From: a virus
DNA: 64,000 nt
IMG/VR virus record: IMGVR_UViG_3300042197_004918
Location: 109,818-173,817 of that record
Strand: one strand, 5' to 3'
A model generated the notes under the pieces. The model made no database searches. It saw only the letters and a program-made list of their open reading frames with translations, and was not told the origin of the DNA. Position numbers and translations under genes: made by a program. Of the stretch, positions 52,895-60,826 are shown in pieces (position 1 is the stretch's first letter; each line of letters starts with the position of its first letter).

Positions 52895-54052
52895 ATGAAC
52901 AAACTCTACGACACGCTCTACACGATTGATTCCACCGGTAAGACCCGTGTGTGGAGACAGGAACAACAGGGAAACAAGTATCGAACCATCGCTGGGGTGA
53001 AGGGTTCGGATAACATGGTCACGAGCGAATGGACTTTGTGTGAGGGTAAAAACGTGGGTAAGGCTAACGCCACGTCGGGTGAGAGTCAAGCCGAGGCCGA
53101 AGTTTTGGCTAAATATAAGAAACAACTCAAGACGGGGTATGCTAAGTCTGAAAAGGATGCTTCAAAGGGAACTTCTTACGTTGAACCGATGTTGGCAAAG
53201 GAACTGAATGATTACATCACAAAGATTGACTTCTCAAAGGGTGTGTTGGTTCAAAACAAATACAACGGCGCTCGTTGTGTCGCCACGTTGGAAGATGGTA
53301 AGGTGGTGCTGAAGTCTCGTAAAGGAGAACTGTGGGTCAGCGTCCCACATATCAATAAAGACCTTGAGAAATTCTTTAAGAACTATCCAAATGCGGTTCT
53401 TGACGGAGAACTCTACAATTATGACCTTCGCGAAAAATTGAATGAATTGATGAAGTTGGTCAGAAAAACAAAGGACATCACAGCGGAAGAACTTCGCAAG
53501 AGTGAACAGATGGTTAGGTTCTACGTTTACGACGGTTATGGAACCGACGTTAAGACGCTCAATCAAGAGGTTGATTACGTTATCCGTAAAGCGTGGATTG
53601 ATGAAGTTTTGCCCGATTACTCTACCTATTACCGTCAGGTCAAGACAACACTTGTTCGCTCCATGAAGGAGGTTGACAAACTTTATGGAACCTTCTTGGC
53701 AGACGGTGAGGAAGGTGCAATCATCCGTATGCCGCACTCTCCATACGAGAACAAACGCAGTAAATTCCTTTTGAAGTATAAGCCCGTGGACGATGACGAA
53801 GCGGTTATCGTGGAATTAATTGAAGGAACAGGGAACTGGTCCAAGACGGCCAAGACTGCTACTTTGAAGTGGAAGGGAATGACGTTTGACGCAACCTTCC
53901 TCAAGAGCTACGAACTCGGCGTTGAACGCCTCAAAAATAAGAAGGATTGGGTTGGTAAGACGGTCACGTTCCTTTACACTGGACTGACGGGATTGGGAAC
54001 GCCCAATTACGCCAGAATTGACCCGGAGAATTGCTTTAAAAACGACAGATAA
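52895..54052 (+). CDS. WGR-domain ATP-dependent DNA ligase
   Basis: 385 residues. N-terminal WGR-like domain (1-82): YDTLYTIDSTGKTRVW ... EWTLCEGKNVGKANATS. Ligase core: nucleophile K122 in KYNGAR (K-x-N-G instead of K-x-D-G), LDGELYNYD, EEGAIIRMP, FLLKYKP, then an OB-fold with WVGKTVTFLYTGLTGLGTP. Seals DNA nicks; the WGR domain, best known from PARPs, may bind DNA ends. The Asp-to-Asn change in motif I is unusual though G and R are kept. Confidence 0.92.
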   Translation: MNKLYDTLYTIDSTGKTRVWRQEQQGNKYRTIAGVKGSDNMVTSEWTLCEGKNVGKANATSGESQAEAEVLAKYKKQLKTGYAKSEKDASKGTSYVEPMLAKELNDYITKIDFSKGVLVQNKYNGARCVATLEDGKVVLKSRKGELWVSVPHINKDLEKFFKNYPNAVLDGELYNYDLREKLNELMKLVRKTKDITAEELRKSEQMVRFYVYDGYGTDVKTLNQEVDYVIRKAWIDEVLPDYSTYYRQVKTTLVRSMKEVDKLYGTFLADGEEGAIIRMPHSPYENKRSKFLLKYKPVDDDEAVIVELIEGTGNWSKTAKTATLKWKGMTFDATFLKSYELGVERLKNKKDWVGKTVTFLYTGLTGLGTPNYARIDPENCFKNDR

Positions 54053-54060
54053 ACAAAACC

Positions 54061-54462
54061 ATGAGAGACATTAACACAATAAAAACCGAACTGGCTCAAC
54101 TCAACCTTCAGATTCAAAATCTCACGGAGAGAACCAAGGTAAATTTCAAATCCGACCTAAAGGATTTACTTGAGGAATACAAGGGGAAGTTCGACCGGTT
54201 GGATATTGGTCTAAACAACCACGAATTCAACGACGGTGACGCCACGTATTTCGGCCTTCATTACGAAGACATGACGTTGGTTTATTCCGATGAACTTGGA
54301 AATGAAAGTGAACAGTCATCTTACGGAGATAAAGACAACCCAGACATGGAAGCAATTCGTATGAAGTTCGTTGAATTGTTTAAAGCATACGACCTCGGCG
54401 ACCTCTACGAATCTCTCTACGGTGATGACTACGAATCCGTCACAATCGAAGCTCTGAGATAA
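54061..54462 (+). CDS. coiled-coil plus 'NDGD' domain protein
   Basis: 133 residues. Coil TIKTELAQLNLQIQNLTER, then IGLNNHEFNDGDATYFGLHYED. Probable distant relative of the 50276 protein. Unknown. Confidence 0.6.
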   Translation: MRDINTIKTELAQLNLQIQNLTERTKVNFKSDLKDLLEEYKGKFDRLDIGLNNHEFNDGDATYFGLHYEDMTLVYSDELGNESEQSSYGDKDNPDMEAIRMKFVELFKAYDLGDLYESLYGDDYESVTIEALR

Positions 54463-54463
54463 T

Positions 54464-54721
54464 ATGTTTGAACATCTAAAAAAATACACGGATGCGGAAG
54501 ATATACTAAGAAATTCCGTGGCCTTCGATGTCTCGGACGTTTTTCTGAAATCCGCCTTGACCATTGAACGGAAAAATGTAGGAAAAATAAACGAGAAGAC
54601 CATAGTTGTTCTCCCTTACAACGAAACTGGACTGGAAGAATATCCTGAGTTCAACTTCAAGATTAGCCGTGAACAACACGATGACCTAGTGGAACGATTC
54701 AGAGTTATTCAGGAAATATGA
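54464..54721 (+). CDS. hypothetical protein
   Basis: 85 residues, alpha/beta; ATGA-coupled to the next gene. Unknown. Confidence 0.6.
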   Translation: MFEHLKKYTDAEDILRNSVAFDVSDVFLKSALTIERKNVGKINEKTIVVLPYNETGLEEYPEFNFKISREQHDDLVERFRVIQEI

Positions 54722-54957
54722 ATAACACTGAAACGGAGTGTTTGGCGTTGTCGAAAATTCCAAAGGATTTCCTTGATAGAGTAGATTGGGGATTATACGG
54801 TGGAAGGGTCCAATTTTACATAAAAGGCGTAGATGGAACTCTTGCTCAACTTGGGTCAGAACTCCCCGATGAGGTCAGTCTTCGGAAAGTAATAGCTTAT
54901 GCCGATGTGGAACATAAACGGCTTGTTAAAAGACATGAAAAAAGTAAACAGTGGTAA
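54718..54957 (+). CDS. hypothetical protein
   Basis: 79 residues, with beta strand GLYGGRVQFYIKGVDG and a basic C-terminal helix. Unknown. Confidence 0.55.
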   Translation: MNNTETECLALSKIPKDFLDRVDWGLYGGRVQFYIKGVDGTLAQLGSELPDEVSLRKVIAYADVEHKRLVKRHEKSKQW

Positions 54958-55393
54958 CGATACTCCCCGGACTGATGAAGAATGTTTCTCTGGACCTTAT
55001 GGTTCGGAGGTTTTCGTCCCGGCAAATTTCGCTAGACAGCTTGAACGAGAACTAATTATCGCTCTCTCAAAACTCAAAGAGTGTGAACGACAAATAGTTC
55101 AGTTGGAGACTGAGAATATGAGAATCAACGAAGATAAACTTAGGTTGGATTGGCTTCAATACGGTCACGGAGTAGTCGCATTGTCGAAATCCGCTGGAAA
55201 AATAGTATTCTCTGCTAATTTTGAAGAACAAGACTGGGACGAACATGAAGATGTTCGGAAAGCAATAGACGTTGTTAAAAACACGAGTCCTAAATGCCCC
55301 AAGTGTGGAAGTCACACCCAACTCTGGGTGAATCAAGACACTAAGAAGTTGACTTGTCATAGGTGGGGATGTAATAATGTAGAACTTGAATGA
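54935..55393 (+). CDS. coiled-coil zinc-ribbon protein
   Basis: 152 residues from ATG 54935. A central coiled coil (LERELIIALSKLKECERQIVQ) and a C-terminal zinc ribbon CPKCGSHTQLWV ... CHRWGC. This layout is common in phage proteins of unknown role. Confidence 0.65.
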   Translation: MKKVNSGNDTPRTDEECFSGPYGSEVFVPANFARQLERELIIALSKLKECERQIVQLETENMRINEDKLRLDWLQYGHGVVALSKSAGKIVFSANFEEQDWDEHEDVRKAIDVVKNTSPKCPKCGSHTQLWVNQDTKKLTCHRWGCNNVELE

Positions 55394-55932
55394 GTGACCT
55401 TATGTTTAACGAGGTTCCCATCGTTGGGAATGAATACTCCAAAGGAGACTGGCAGAAAATTGCAGTTCACGATACCAATGTCATCAAAGGTTTCTTTGGC
55501 GACTATAGATTTCTTTCCAACTTCTACGATTCGCCGGTCTATTACGAGGGGTTGTTATATCGTTCATCGGAGTGTGCATATCAAGCAGCAAAACTTCTTC
55601 CACATTATCGTTCAGCTTTACAGTCGGTGTCAGCAGCAACTTCTAAGAAGATTTGGAAAAGTTTCGGTGAGGATTCTTTATACGACAATTGTGCTGAAGA
55701 GTGGGATGAACGAAAATATGATGTAATGTCTTCCATCGTGTTTGAAAAATTTTTGAGGAATAAAGTTCTTCGTCATAAACTTAGTTCGACAGGAGATAGA
55801 CATTTAGAAGAAACAAATTGGTGGAAGGATGTTTGCTGGGGAGTGGATATTAACCTCGGCGGTAAAAACTGGTTGGGAATCATACTGATGAATACCAGAT
55901 ATTTCTGGGAAAATAGACCGAAGGAATTGTAA
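55390..55932 (+). CDS. NADAR (YbiA-like) ADP-ribose N-glycosidase
   Basis: 180 residues. FFGDYRFLSNFYDSPVYYEG (35-54), SSECAYQAAK, KIWKSFG, WDERKYDVM, KFLRNKVLRHKLLSTGD-type block and WWKDVCWGVD ... NWLGIILMNTR are the NADAR signature. NADAR proteins cleave N-glycosidic bonds, and members remove ADP-ribose from guanine bases, which would undo DNA ADP-ribosylation by DarT-type defence toxins; others act on riboflavin intermediates. Fits the ADP-ribose theme of the genome. ATGA overlap upstream. Confidence 0.9.
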   Translation: MSDLMFNEVPIVGNEYSKGDWQKIAVHDTNVIKGFFGDYRFLSNFYDSPVYYEGLLYRSSECAYQAAKLLPHYRSALQSVSAATSKKIWKSFGEDSLYDNCAEEWDERKYDVMSSIVFEKFLRNKVLRHKLSSTGDRHLEETNWWKDVCWGVDINLGGKNWLGIILMNTRYFWENRPKEL

Positions 55933-55933
55933 T

Positions 55934-56152
55934 ATGAAAGCGTATAAAATAGAGTTACTCGTCGTTGATTTTGATGAATTAGGTAAAGATGGTATAATTC
56001 GAGAAATTGAGAACGCCAATTATCCAAACGACTGTCTCTCGCCGAGGGTAAAATCGGTGACTGAGAGGGATATTGGAGCGTGGCACGACGACCATCCGCT
56101 CAACAAATTTGCCACGATGGATAATGCATATAAGGAGATTTTCGACAAATGA
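55934..56152 (+). CDS. conserved-looking small phage protein
   Basis: 72 residues. YKIELLVVDFDELGKDGI, NANYPNDCLSP and IGAWHDDHPLN look like a compact conserved domain; I have no function for it. ATGA-coupled to the next gene. Confidence 0.65.
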   Translation: MKAYKIELLVVDFDELGKDGIIREIENANYPNDCLSPRVKSVTERDIGAWHDDHPLNKFATMDNAYKEIFDK

Positions 56153-56655
56153 AACTAATAGATTTGATAAAGTCGGTTGATTTGGAGAAGGTATATCTAT
56201 ACATATCCAAGATGGATGAGGATGGAACGGAGTCTGATATAAAGGATGTCCGTAGGTGTTACGGAAAGACCGTCGAAGAGATGTTGTCCAATACCACCGT
56301 GGCGACAACCGACGTAATTCTTGTCAAAAATGAAGTCGATTGGTATTACGACTACTTGATTGAAAATCCCGAAGAAACAAAAAAGACTACGGATGTAAAA
56401 TATCTTCCGGATGGAACACTGGACAAAAACCATTACACATACATAAACATCAACTTGAAGGATTCGTCGGGAGAGGAAACCGGAATCGGGAACCAGCCGT
56501 GGGCAGAATTGATTTCTATGGAAATAGAAAACACTGTCGGGCTTTCTAACGAGGCATTGCTTGGAGAAATTTTGTGGGAAATCACCTTCCACGGATTTTC
56601 TGAAATTAAGGTCAAGAATTTCTGGGAAGACCTTTCGAGAAACGTTCCTCAATAA
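56149..56655 (+). CDS. hypothetical, DUF6557-like
   Basis: 168 residues. The C-terminal WAELISMEIENTVGLSNEA and EILWEITFHGFS resemble a phage/plasmid domain of unknown function (DUF6557, from memory). No catalytic motif evident. Confidence 0.6.
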   Translation: MKLIDLIKSVDLEKVYLYISKMDEDGTESDIKDVRRCYGKTVEEMLSNTTVATTDVILVKNEVDWYYDYLIENPEETKKTTDVKYLPDGTLDKNHYTYININLKDSSGEETGIGNQPWAELISMEIENTVGLSNEALLGEILWEITFHGFSEIKVKNFWEDLSRNVPQ

Positions 56656-56664
56656 AACAAGTCA

Positions 56665-56692
56665 TTGACATTCACGGTATCCATGATAGAGT
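56665..56692 (+). promoter_or_regulatory. sigma70-type promoter, leaderless configuration
   Basis: TTGACA (56665-56670), 16-nt spacer, TAGAGT (56687-56692), 6 nt to ATG 56699. Confidence 0.75.
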
Positions 56693-56698
56693 GGTTAC

Positions 56699-57103
56699 AT
56701 GGACCGTATCATACAAAACGCAGTTAAGATAACCGAAGACGGTGTAGTGACTTACTTGATTTCTGCCAACAGACATCATTACGATAAATACACCTTCAAG
56801 GATGGTTCTTATATAGCTGTTGATGGGGGAAACGATTATATCCGACGGGGTTTTGGTGGTGACACCGAATCAAAGGACATTGAAGATTACAACTTGTCCG
56901 ATACATCCACAAAACAGGAAGTTCTTGACAAACTTTTGTGGGGAACTTTGGGGGAAAACCGAAAGGGGCCGCTCCGTTACGTTCCCATATCAACGCTTAC
57001 ACAACAGCACCTTAGAAACATTCTACGGGATGACCTTTACGGGAAATTTTCGTATCCTCTCTCCGCGATTCACAAAACGGCAATTCAATCCTTAATACAA
57101 TGA
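56699..57103 (+). CDS. hypothetical protein
   Basis: 134 residues. RIIQNAVKITEDGVVTYLIS and DGGNDYIRRGF near the N-terminus are beta-rich; the middle is acidic. Phage-type conserved hypothetical. ATGA-coupled to the cupin-like gene. Confidence 0.65.
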   Translation: MDRIIQNAVKITEDGVVTYLISANRHHYDKYTFKDGSYIAVDGGNDYIRRGFGGDTESKDIEDYNLSDTSTKQEVLDKLLWGTLGENRKGPLRYVPISTLTQQHLRNILRDDLYGKFSYPLSAIHKTAIQSLIQ

Positions 57104-57573
57104 AATTCTTTTCAAAAGCCAAAGAGATACGGTCTAGGACAGGAGAACTCCATTTCGAGAGATTTGCTGTGGTGGAACTTCCGTTCTTCGCCATCTATAT
57201 TCACAGAATTCATAAAGCGGATAAAGATCCGCACCTTCACAGTCATCCGTGGAATTTCGCTACAGTCACATTGAAGGGAAGGTATCTTGAGAAATACCTA
57301 AGCACCGACCTCTTTTGTGAAAATCAGGAGGTTGAACGATTGAAACGTCCCGGTTCATTTGCAACTGCGAACAGAAACTATTTCCACAAGATTGAAGAAA
57401 TTTTAGATGGGCCGGTTCACACTTTGTTTGTGACGTGGGGGTTTTCTAAAAATTGGCACTATCTTGTAAATGACAGTAGGATCGAATCCTCGACCTACAG
57501 GCACCTAAAACATTCAGCAATACCGAACGACGTTAATACCGCCGTAAGTGGAAGCAATTATTCTATAAAATGA
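57100..57573 (+). CDS. cupin-like protein
   Basis: 157 residues. IYIHRIHKADKDPHLHSHPWNFATVTLKGRYLEKY (45-79) has the HxHxHPW and G(X)Y of a cupin metal site; a second His group is in NYFHKIEE and VHTLFVTWG. Could be a small-molecule or nucleotide-modifying cupin; substrate unknown. Confidence 0.75.
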   Translation: MKFFSKAKEIRSRTGELHFERFAVVELPFFAIYIHRIHKADKDPHLHSHPWNFATVTLKGRYLEKYLSTDLFCENQEVERLKRPGSFATANRNYFHKIEEILDGPVHTLFVTWGFSKNWHYLVNDSRIESSTYRHLKHSAIPNDVNTAVSGSNYSIK

Positions 57574-58358
57574 AAACAATTCGACAGAACGCATTTGAAA
57601 CGAACAGCAGTTCAACCCACAGTATCACCATAAATGATAAGTCTGGTGTGTTTGAAAGTATTTCTCCCGACTACGACGGAGTGATCCGTCTTACGGGTGG
57701 AGAGTTTGGTTGGGGGTGGTCTAAACACGACGATGCTGTAACCAAGGCCAATTACTGTGCCGTGGTCGCTTTGGACGATGAATTCAAGACTCAACTCTTG
57801 ATTGATACGATTAAGAATCACACTGGTGCTAAATCCGTGGAGATTATCTGTAGTTCCGATTGGGATGACGATAACCGTTCTTATATTGACCATCAGAGTC
57901 ATGGTCGTGCAGAACTTGCGTTCTCGAATGAAGATACTCTCAAGAACTTTATTTTCGACAGGAAGAGCGTATTGTTCCTCGGTAACGATAATGGTGGAGA
58001 ACCGCCTAATTTCTACGATATGGATGTTGATAAGATGTCTCACGTTGTAGAGCTTGAGGGTTCTTCTGGGAAATACTACATGCATCCAGAAAATATAACT
58101 GACAGAACTAAGGTGTGGGATGCGGTTATGTCTGTTTATGAACAGGGAAGCGCCTATTCCGGTGAAAGGTTTGGTTCCGAAGGACGTTCTTGGGAAGTAG
58201 ATTGGCGTAGGGGAATTGATATGGATTCCAAGACACTTAAATTACACAAAACTAAGCCCGTGTATTCCGATGGTGACGACCGCCGATGGTTGAGAACCGA
58301 AGTTCTCGACGAAATGTATTTGAGGTTCACAATCAGAAACCGATTTCAGAAAAAATAA
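57570..58358 (+). CDS. conserved hypothetical (RQNxFETNSSSTHS family)
   Basis: 262 residues. The N-terminal IRQNAFETNSSSTHSITI is a sharply conserved signature found at the start of many phage and bacterial proteins of unknown role; its exposed Ser/Thr-His cluster looks catalytic or modified. The remainder is acidic alpha/beta. Confidence 0.7.
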   Translation: MKTIRQNAFETNSSSTHSITINDKSGVFESISPDYDGVIRLTGGEFGWGWSKHDDAVTKANYCAVVALDDEFKTQLLIDTIKNHTGAKSVEIICSSDWDDDNRSYIDHQSHGRAELAFSNEDTLKNFIFDRKSVLFLGNDNGGEPPNFYDMDVDKMSHVVELEGSSGKYYMHPENITDRTKVWDAVMSVYEQGSAYSGERFGSEGRSWEVDWRRGIDMDSKTLKLHKTKPVYSDGDDRRWLRTEVLDEMYLRFTIRNRFQKK

Positions 58359-58362
58359 AGTT

Positions 58363-58740
58363 ATGGCACTATACGGAAGAGGAAAATATCCATTTATCGA
58401 CTTAATCAACAAATTCGTTGGTAAGCCGCATGTTCAGGCATATCTCGTATACAAGAGAAATAAGTGGTTTGACGAAGACTTGTTCGACAAACCCAAAAAG
58501 TGTTGCGTCGAACAATGGTTGTATAACGAAGGCGCGAACGAAATCAGCAGAGAACTTAGTGGGTTTGTCGCCGGCATGACTTTTAATGAAAAACCTTACC
58601 CAGATGTGGACCAAGTTATAGCTCAACAAGAGTTGTTTACAGAAATTTGTAAAATTTGGAATGATATGGAGACGAGTGGCGCATGGGATAAAGACGAAGA
58701 ATGGGCACATAAATCCGATATGGTCAGTAGTCGAATATGA
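58363..58740 (+). CDS. hypothetical protein
   Basis: 125 residues, helical, with KKCCVEQWLYNEGANEISREL. ATGA-coupled to the next gene. Unknown. Confidence 0.6.
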   Translation: MALYGRGKYPFIDLINKFVGKPHVQAYLVYKRNKWFDEDLFDKPKKCCVEQWLYNEGANEISRELSGFVAGMTFNEKPYPDVDQVIAQQELFTEICKIWNDMETSGAWDKDEEWAHKSDMVSSRI

Positions 58741-58979
58741 AACCTATGTTAAACATAGTAGAAGTTGATAAACAGATTCAAACCGTAAACGCCAGGTATG
58801 CCAAGGGTTACGAGGGCACACTTGACTTTAACTTCGGATATATTACCGCACTAAAAACCCACAATCTAATCTCTGAAAGGGATTATGAAAATTTACTATT
58901 GGTTCACGCCAGTCCTAAAAACGCAGATTGTAGATACAGCATTTCTAAATCGGGGAAATTAATAGACTACGAAAGTTAG
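58737..58979 (+). CDS. hypothetical protein
   Basis: 80 residues. LDFNFGYITALKTHNLISERDYENLL looks like a small helical domain. Stop is just ahead of a leaderless-type promoter. Unknown. Confidence 0.6.
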   Translation: MKPMLNIVEVDKQIQTVNARYAKGYEGTLDFNFGYITALKTHNLISERDYENLLLVHASPKNADCRYSISKSGKLIDYES

Positions 58980-58982
58980 GTG

Positions 58983-59011
58983 TTGACTTTATTTAATCCT
59001 CCAGATACAGT
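58983..59011 (+). promoter_or_regulatory. sigma70-type promoter, leaderless configuration
   Basis: TTGACT (58983-58988), 17-nt spacer, TACAGT (59006-59011), 7 nt to GTG 59019. Confidence 0.65.
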
Positions 59012-59018
59012 GTTATCT

Positions 59019-59183
59019 GTGAGTGAAAACCATATAGGTCAGAAAGCTTGGAACCGATTAAGTCGGAAGCAGAAACTCGCCATCGTGAAGAACCGAGACT
59101 CTGGGAGAAAATTGTTTGAATCCTTCTCCAAAGAAAGGTTTGCCCGTCTCTACCCAAATTCAAAGAAAAATGGAACTCCTTAA
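59019..59183 (+). CDS. small basic protein, GTG start
   Basis: 54 residues from GTG 59019 (SENHIGQKAWNRLSRKQKLA...). The frame is open from 58980, but that part contains the promoter. Very basic; may bind nucleic acid. Overlaps the radical SAM start by 14 nt. Confidence 0.55.
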   Translation: MSENHIGQKAWNRLSRKQKLAIVKNRDSGRKLFESFSKERFARLYPNSKKNGTP

Positions 59184-60084
59184 CAAATACAAAAACGGCA
59201 ATTACACCGTCAGCATCTTTGATGATGGAACAAAGGAACGAGAGTTTGAGGAAACTCCGAATCCAGTTTGGCCAGAGTCTATGGATGTTAAAGTGACGGA
59301 TTACTGTGATGCTGGATGTAAATTTTGCCATGAAATGTCCACTACGTCGGGCAAAGAAGGCAACTTGAACGTCGGGTTGAATCTATTTCGAGATTTACCC
59401 GCAGGAACAGAAATCGCAATTGGCGGTGGAAACCCTCTCTCTTGGGGAGGATTGGATAGATTTGTTTCCACGATGTCGGATCGTGGTGTTATATGCAACA
59501 TGACCGTGAACAGCGTTCATGTTAAACGATATGATTCACGAATCGGATGGTTCACCGATGGACAAAAGGGATTTAATAAGGGCAAAATTCACGGATTAGG
59601 TTTGAGTTATTTTAAACCACTTTTCAAGGATTGCCTCGAAATCACTAAAGTCGTTCCACACGTCGTTTTCCACCTTATTATGGGAATTCATACGCTCGAG
59701 GATTTAGACCTCATTGCGTCACGGGTTAGTAACCCCAAGGTTTTGTTGCTTGGATATAAACAGTATGGTCGGGGAGAGAACTTTTATTCAAAGGCAGTGT
59801 CCGATAACATCCAACAGTGGTATTACCGGTTACACGAGTTTTTCCGTAAAGACGGATTAACTATCAGCTTCGATAACCTTGGGATTAAACAAATGAATCT
59901 CAAACGGTTCTTTAACAAGGAAGAATGGGAAAAGTTTTACATGGGTGATGATGGGAAGTTCACTTGTTACGTTGACTTGGTGAAGAAACAGTATGCGACT
60001 TCATCAACGTCGAAGGAACGATTTGATATTCTACCGGAAGATACCACACAGTCTATATTTAAACGAATTCGTAATGAACAATAA
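59170..60084 (+). CDS. radical SAM protein of unknown reaction
   Basis: 304 residues from ATG 59170. VTDYCDAGCKFCHEM holds C46-x3-C50-x2-C53 for the [4Fe-4S] cluster; IAIGGGNPLSWGG is the SAM-binding GGNP-type motif. No SPASM cluster; only the last Cys in FTCYVD is left. The family is not RlmN, viperin or QueE by motif spacing. Followed within 11 nt overlap by a zinc-ribbon protein that could be a partner. Confidence 0.85.
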   Translation: MELLNKYKNGNYTVSIFDDGTKEREFEETPNPVWPESMDVKVTDYCDAGCKFCHEMSTTSGKEGNLNVGLNLFRDLPAGTEIAIGGGNPLSWGGLDRFVSTMSDRGVICNMTVNSVHVKRYDSRIGWFTDGQKGFNKGKIHGLGLSYFKPLFKDCLEITKVVPHVVFHLIMGIHTLEDLDLIASRVSNPKVLLLGYKQYGRGENFYSKAVSDNIQQWYYRLHEFFRKDGLTISFDNLGIKQMNLKRFFNKEEWEKFYMGDDGKFTCYVDLVKKQYATSSTSKERFDILPEDTTQSIFKRIRNEQ

Positions 60085-60268
60085 CATAATCCATTGTTGC
60101 ACCTGCGGTAAGCAAGTCATTAGTTGGTGTAAACCTTCGAGATTCGATAAGGAAGTCACAACTATGGAAGGTGCTAAAGCAGCTTTCAATCGAAACGAAG
60201 TGTTTTGTGGATATTGTGCAGAGGAATTGGATGAAAATGGGTTGTTTCCAGATGAAAGATGTGAATAA
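60074..60268 (+). CDS. zinc-ribbon protein
   Basis: 64 residues from ATG 60074: CCTCGKQVISWC ... FCGYCAEEL, two CxxC pairs. Overlaps the radical SAM gene. Similar small RNA polymerase RPB10-like zinc ribbons exist, but the similarity is only in general shape. Confidence 0.65.
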   Translation: MNNNIIHCCTCGKQVISWCKPSRFDKEVTTMEGAKAAFNRNEVFCGYCAEELDENGLFPDERCE

Positions 60269-60575
60269 ACCGATTGACTTTCTTGGAAGGTGTAATAGAA
60301 TCTTAGATATGAGTAAACAACCGAGAGATAAAGTATTGACCACCCACACGTTTGTATTCAATGACCGTGATAATAGCGGCGAGGGGCTTTCCATTGATAC
60401 CTCCTTTCTGGATAATGGTGACGATAAAGATAATATCTATTTGAATCAACGGATTACTCTCCAAAGTTACTGTAACTCAGCGTCTTTCGAGCTGTTCGGT
60501 GCGTGTCTCACTTCCGAAAAACTTCGTAAGTTGGCCGATGAGTTGGATTCGCAAAAAGCAAAACTAACACGTTAA
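60252..60575 (+). CDS. hypothetical protein
   Basis: 107 residues from ATG 60252 (MKDVNKPIDFLGRCNRILDM). Acidic middle, then beta strand and C-terminal helix LTSEKLRKLADELDSQKAKL. Unknown. Confidence 0.6.
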   Translation: MKDVNKPIDFLGRCNRILDMSKQPRDKVLTTHTFVFNDRDNSGEGLSIDTSFLDNGDDKDNIYLNQRITLQSYCNSASFELFGACLTSEKLRKLADELDSQKAKLTR

Positions 60576-60576
60576 T

Positions 60577-60825
60577 ATGAATATATCAGACAGTATTAAG
60601 GCGTCGTGGCCGGCACACCAATTTTTCATCCGGCGTGAAATCTGGGAACAGTTGGTTGTAAATCCAGAGCAACTCAAGTATCCATGGCGTATTACCTTAC
60701 TGTCAGATTATGTCGTTGACCGATGTGGGAAATTAGTGAAATCCAGAACATCGAAACTAAAAAAGAGATTTACTGCAAAAGATATTCGCAATTTCGATGG
60801 CGTCATAATCAACAACATCAATTAA
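60577..60825 (+). CDS. hypothetical protein
   Basis: 82 residues, basic C-terminal half (KSRTSKLKKRFTAKDIRNF). Directly upstream of the Thg1 gene. Unknown. Confidence 0.6.
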   Translation: MNISDSIKASWPAHQFFIRREIWEQLVVNPEQLKYPWRITLLSDYVVDRCGKLVKSRTSKLKKRFTAKDIRNFDGVIINNIN

Positions 60826-60826
60826 T

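Noticed and set aside
60074-60268. RNA polymerase subunit-like (RPB10) assignment
   Set aside because: Only the spacing of two CxxC pairs fits; the surrounding residues do not.
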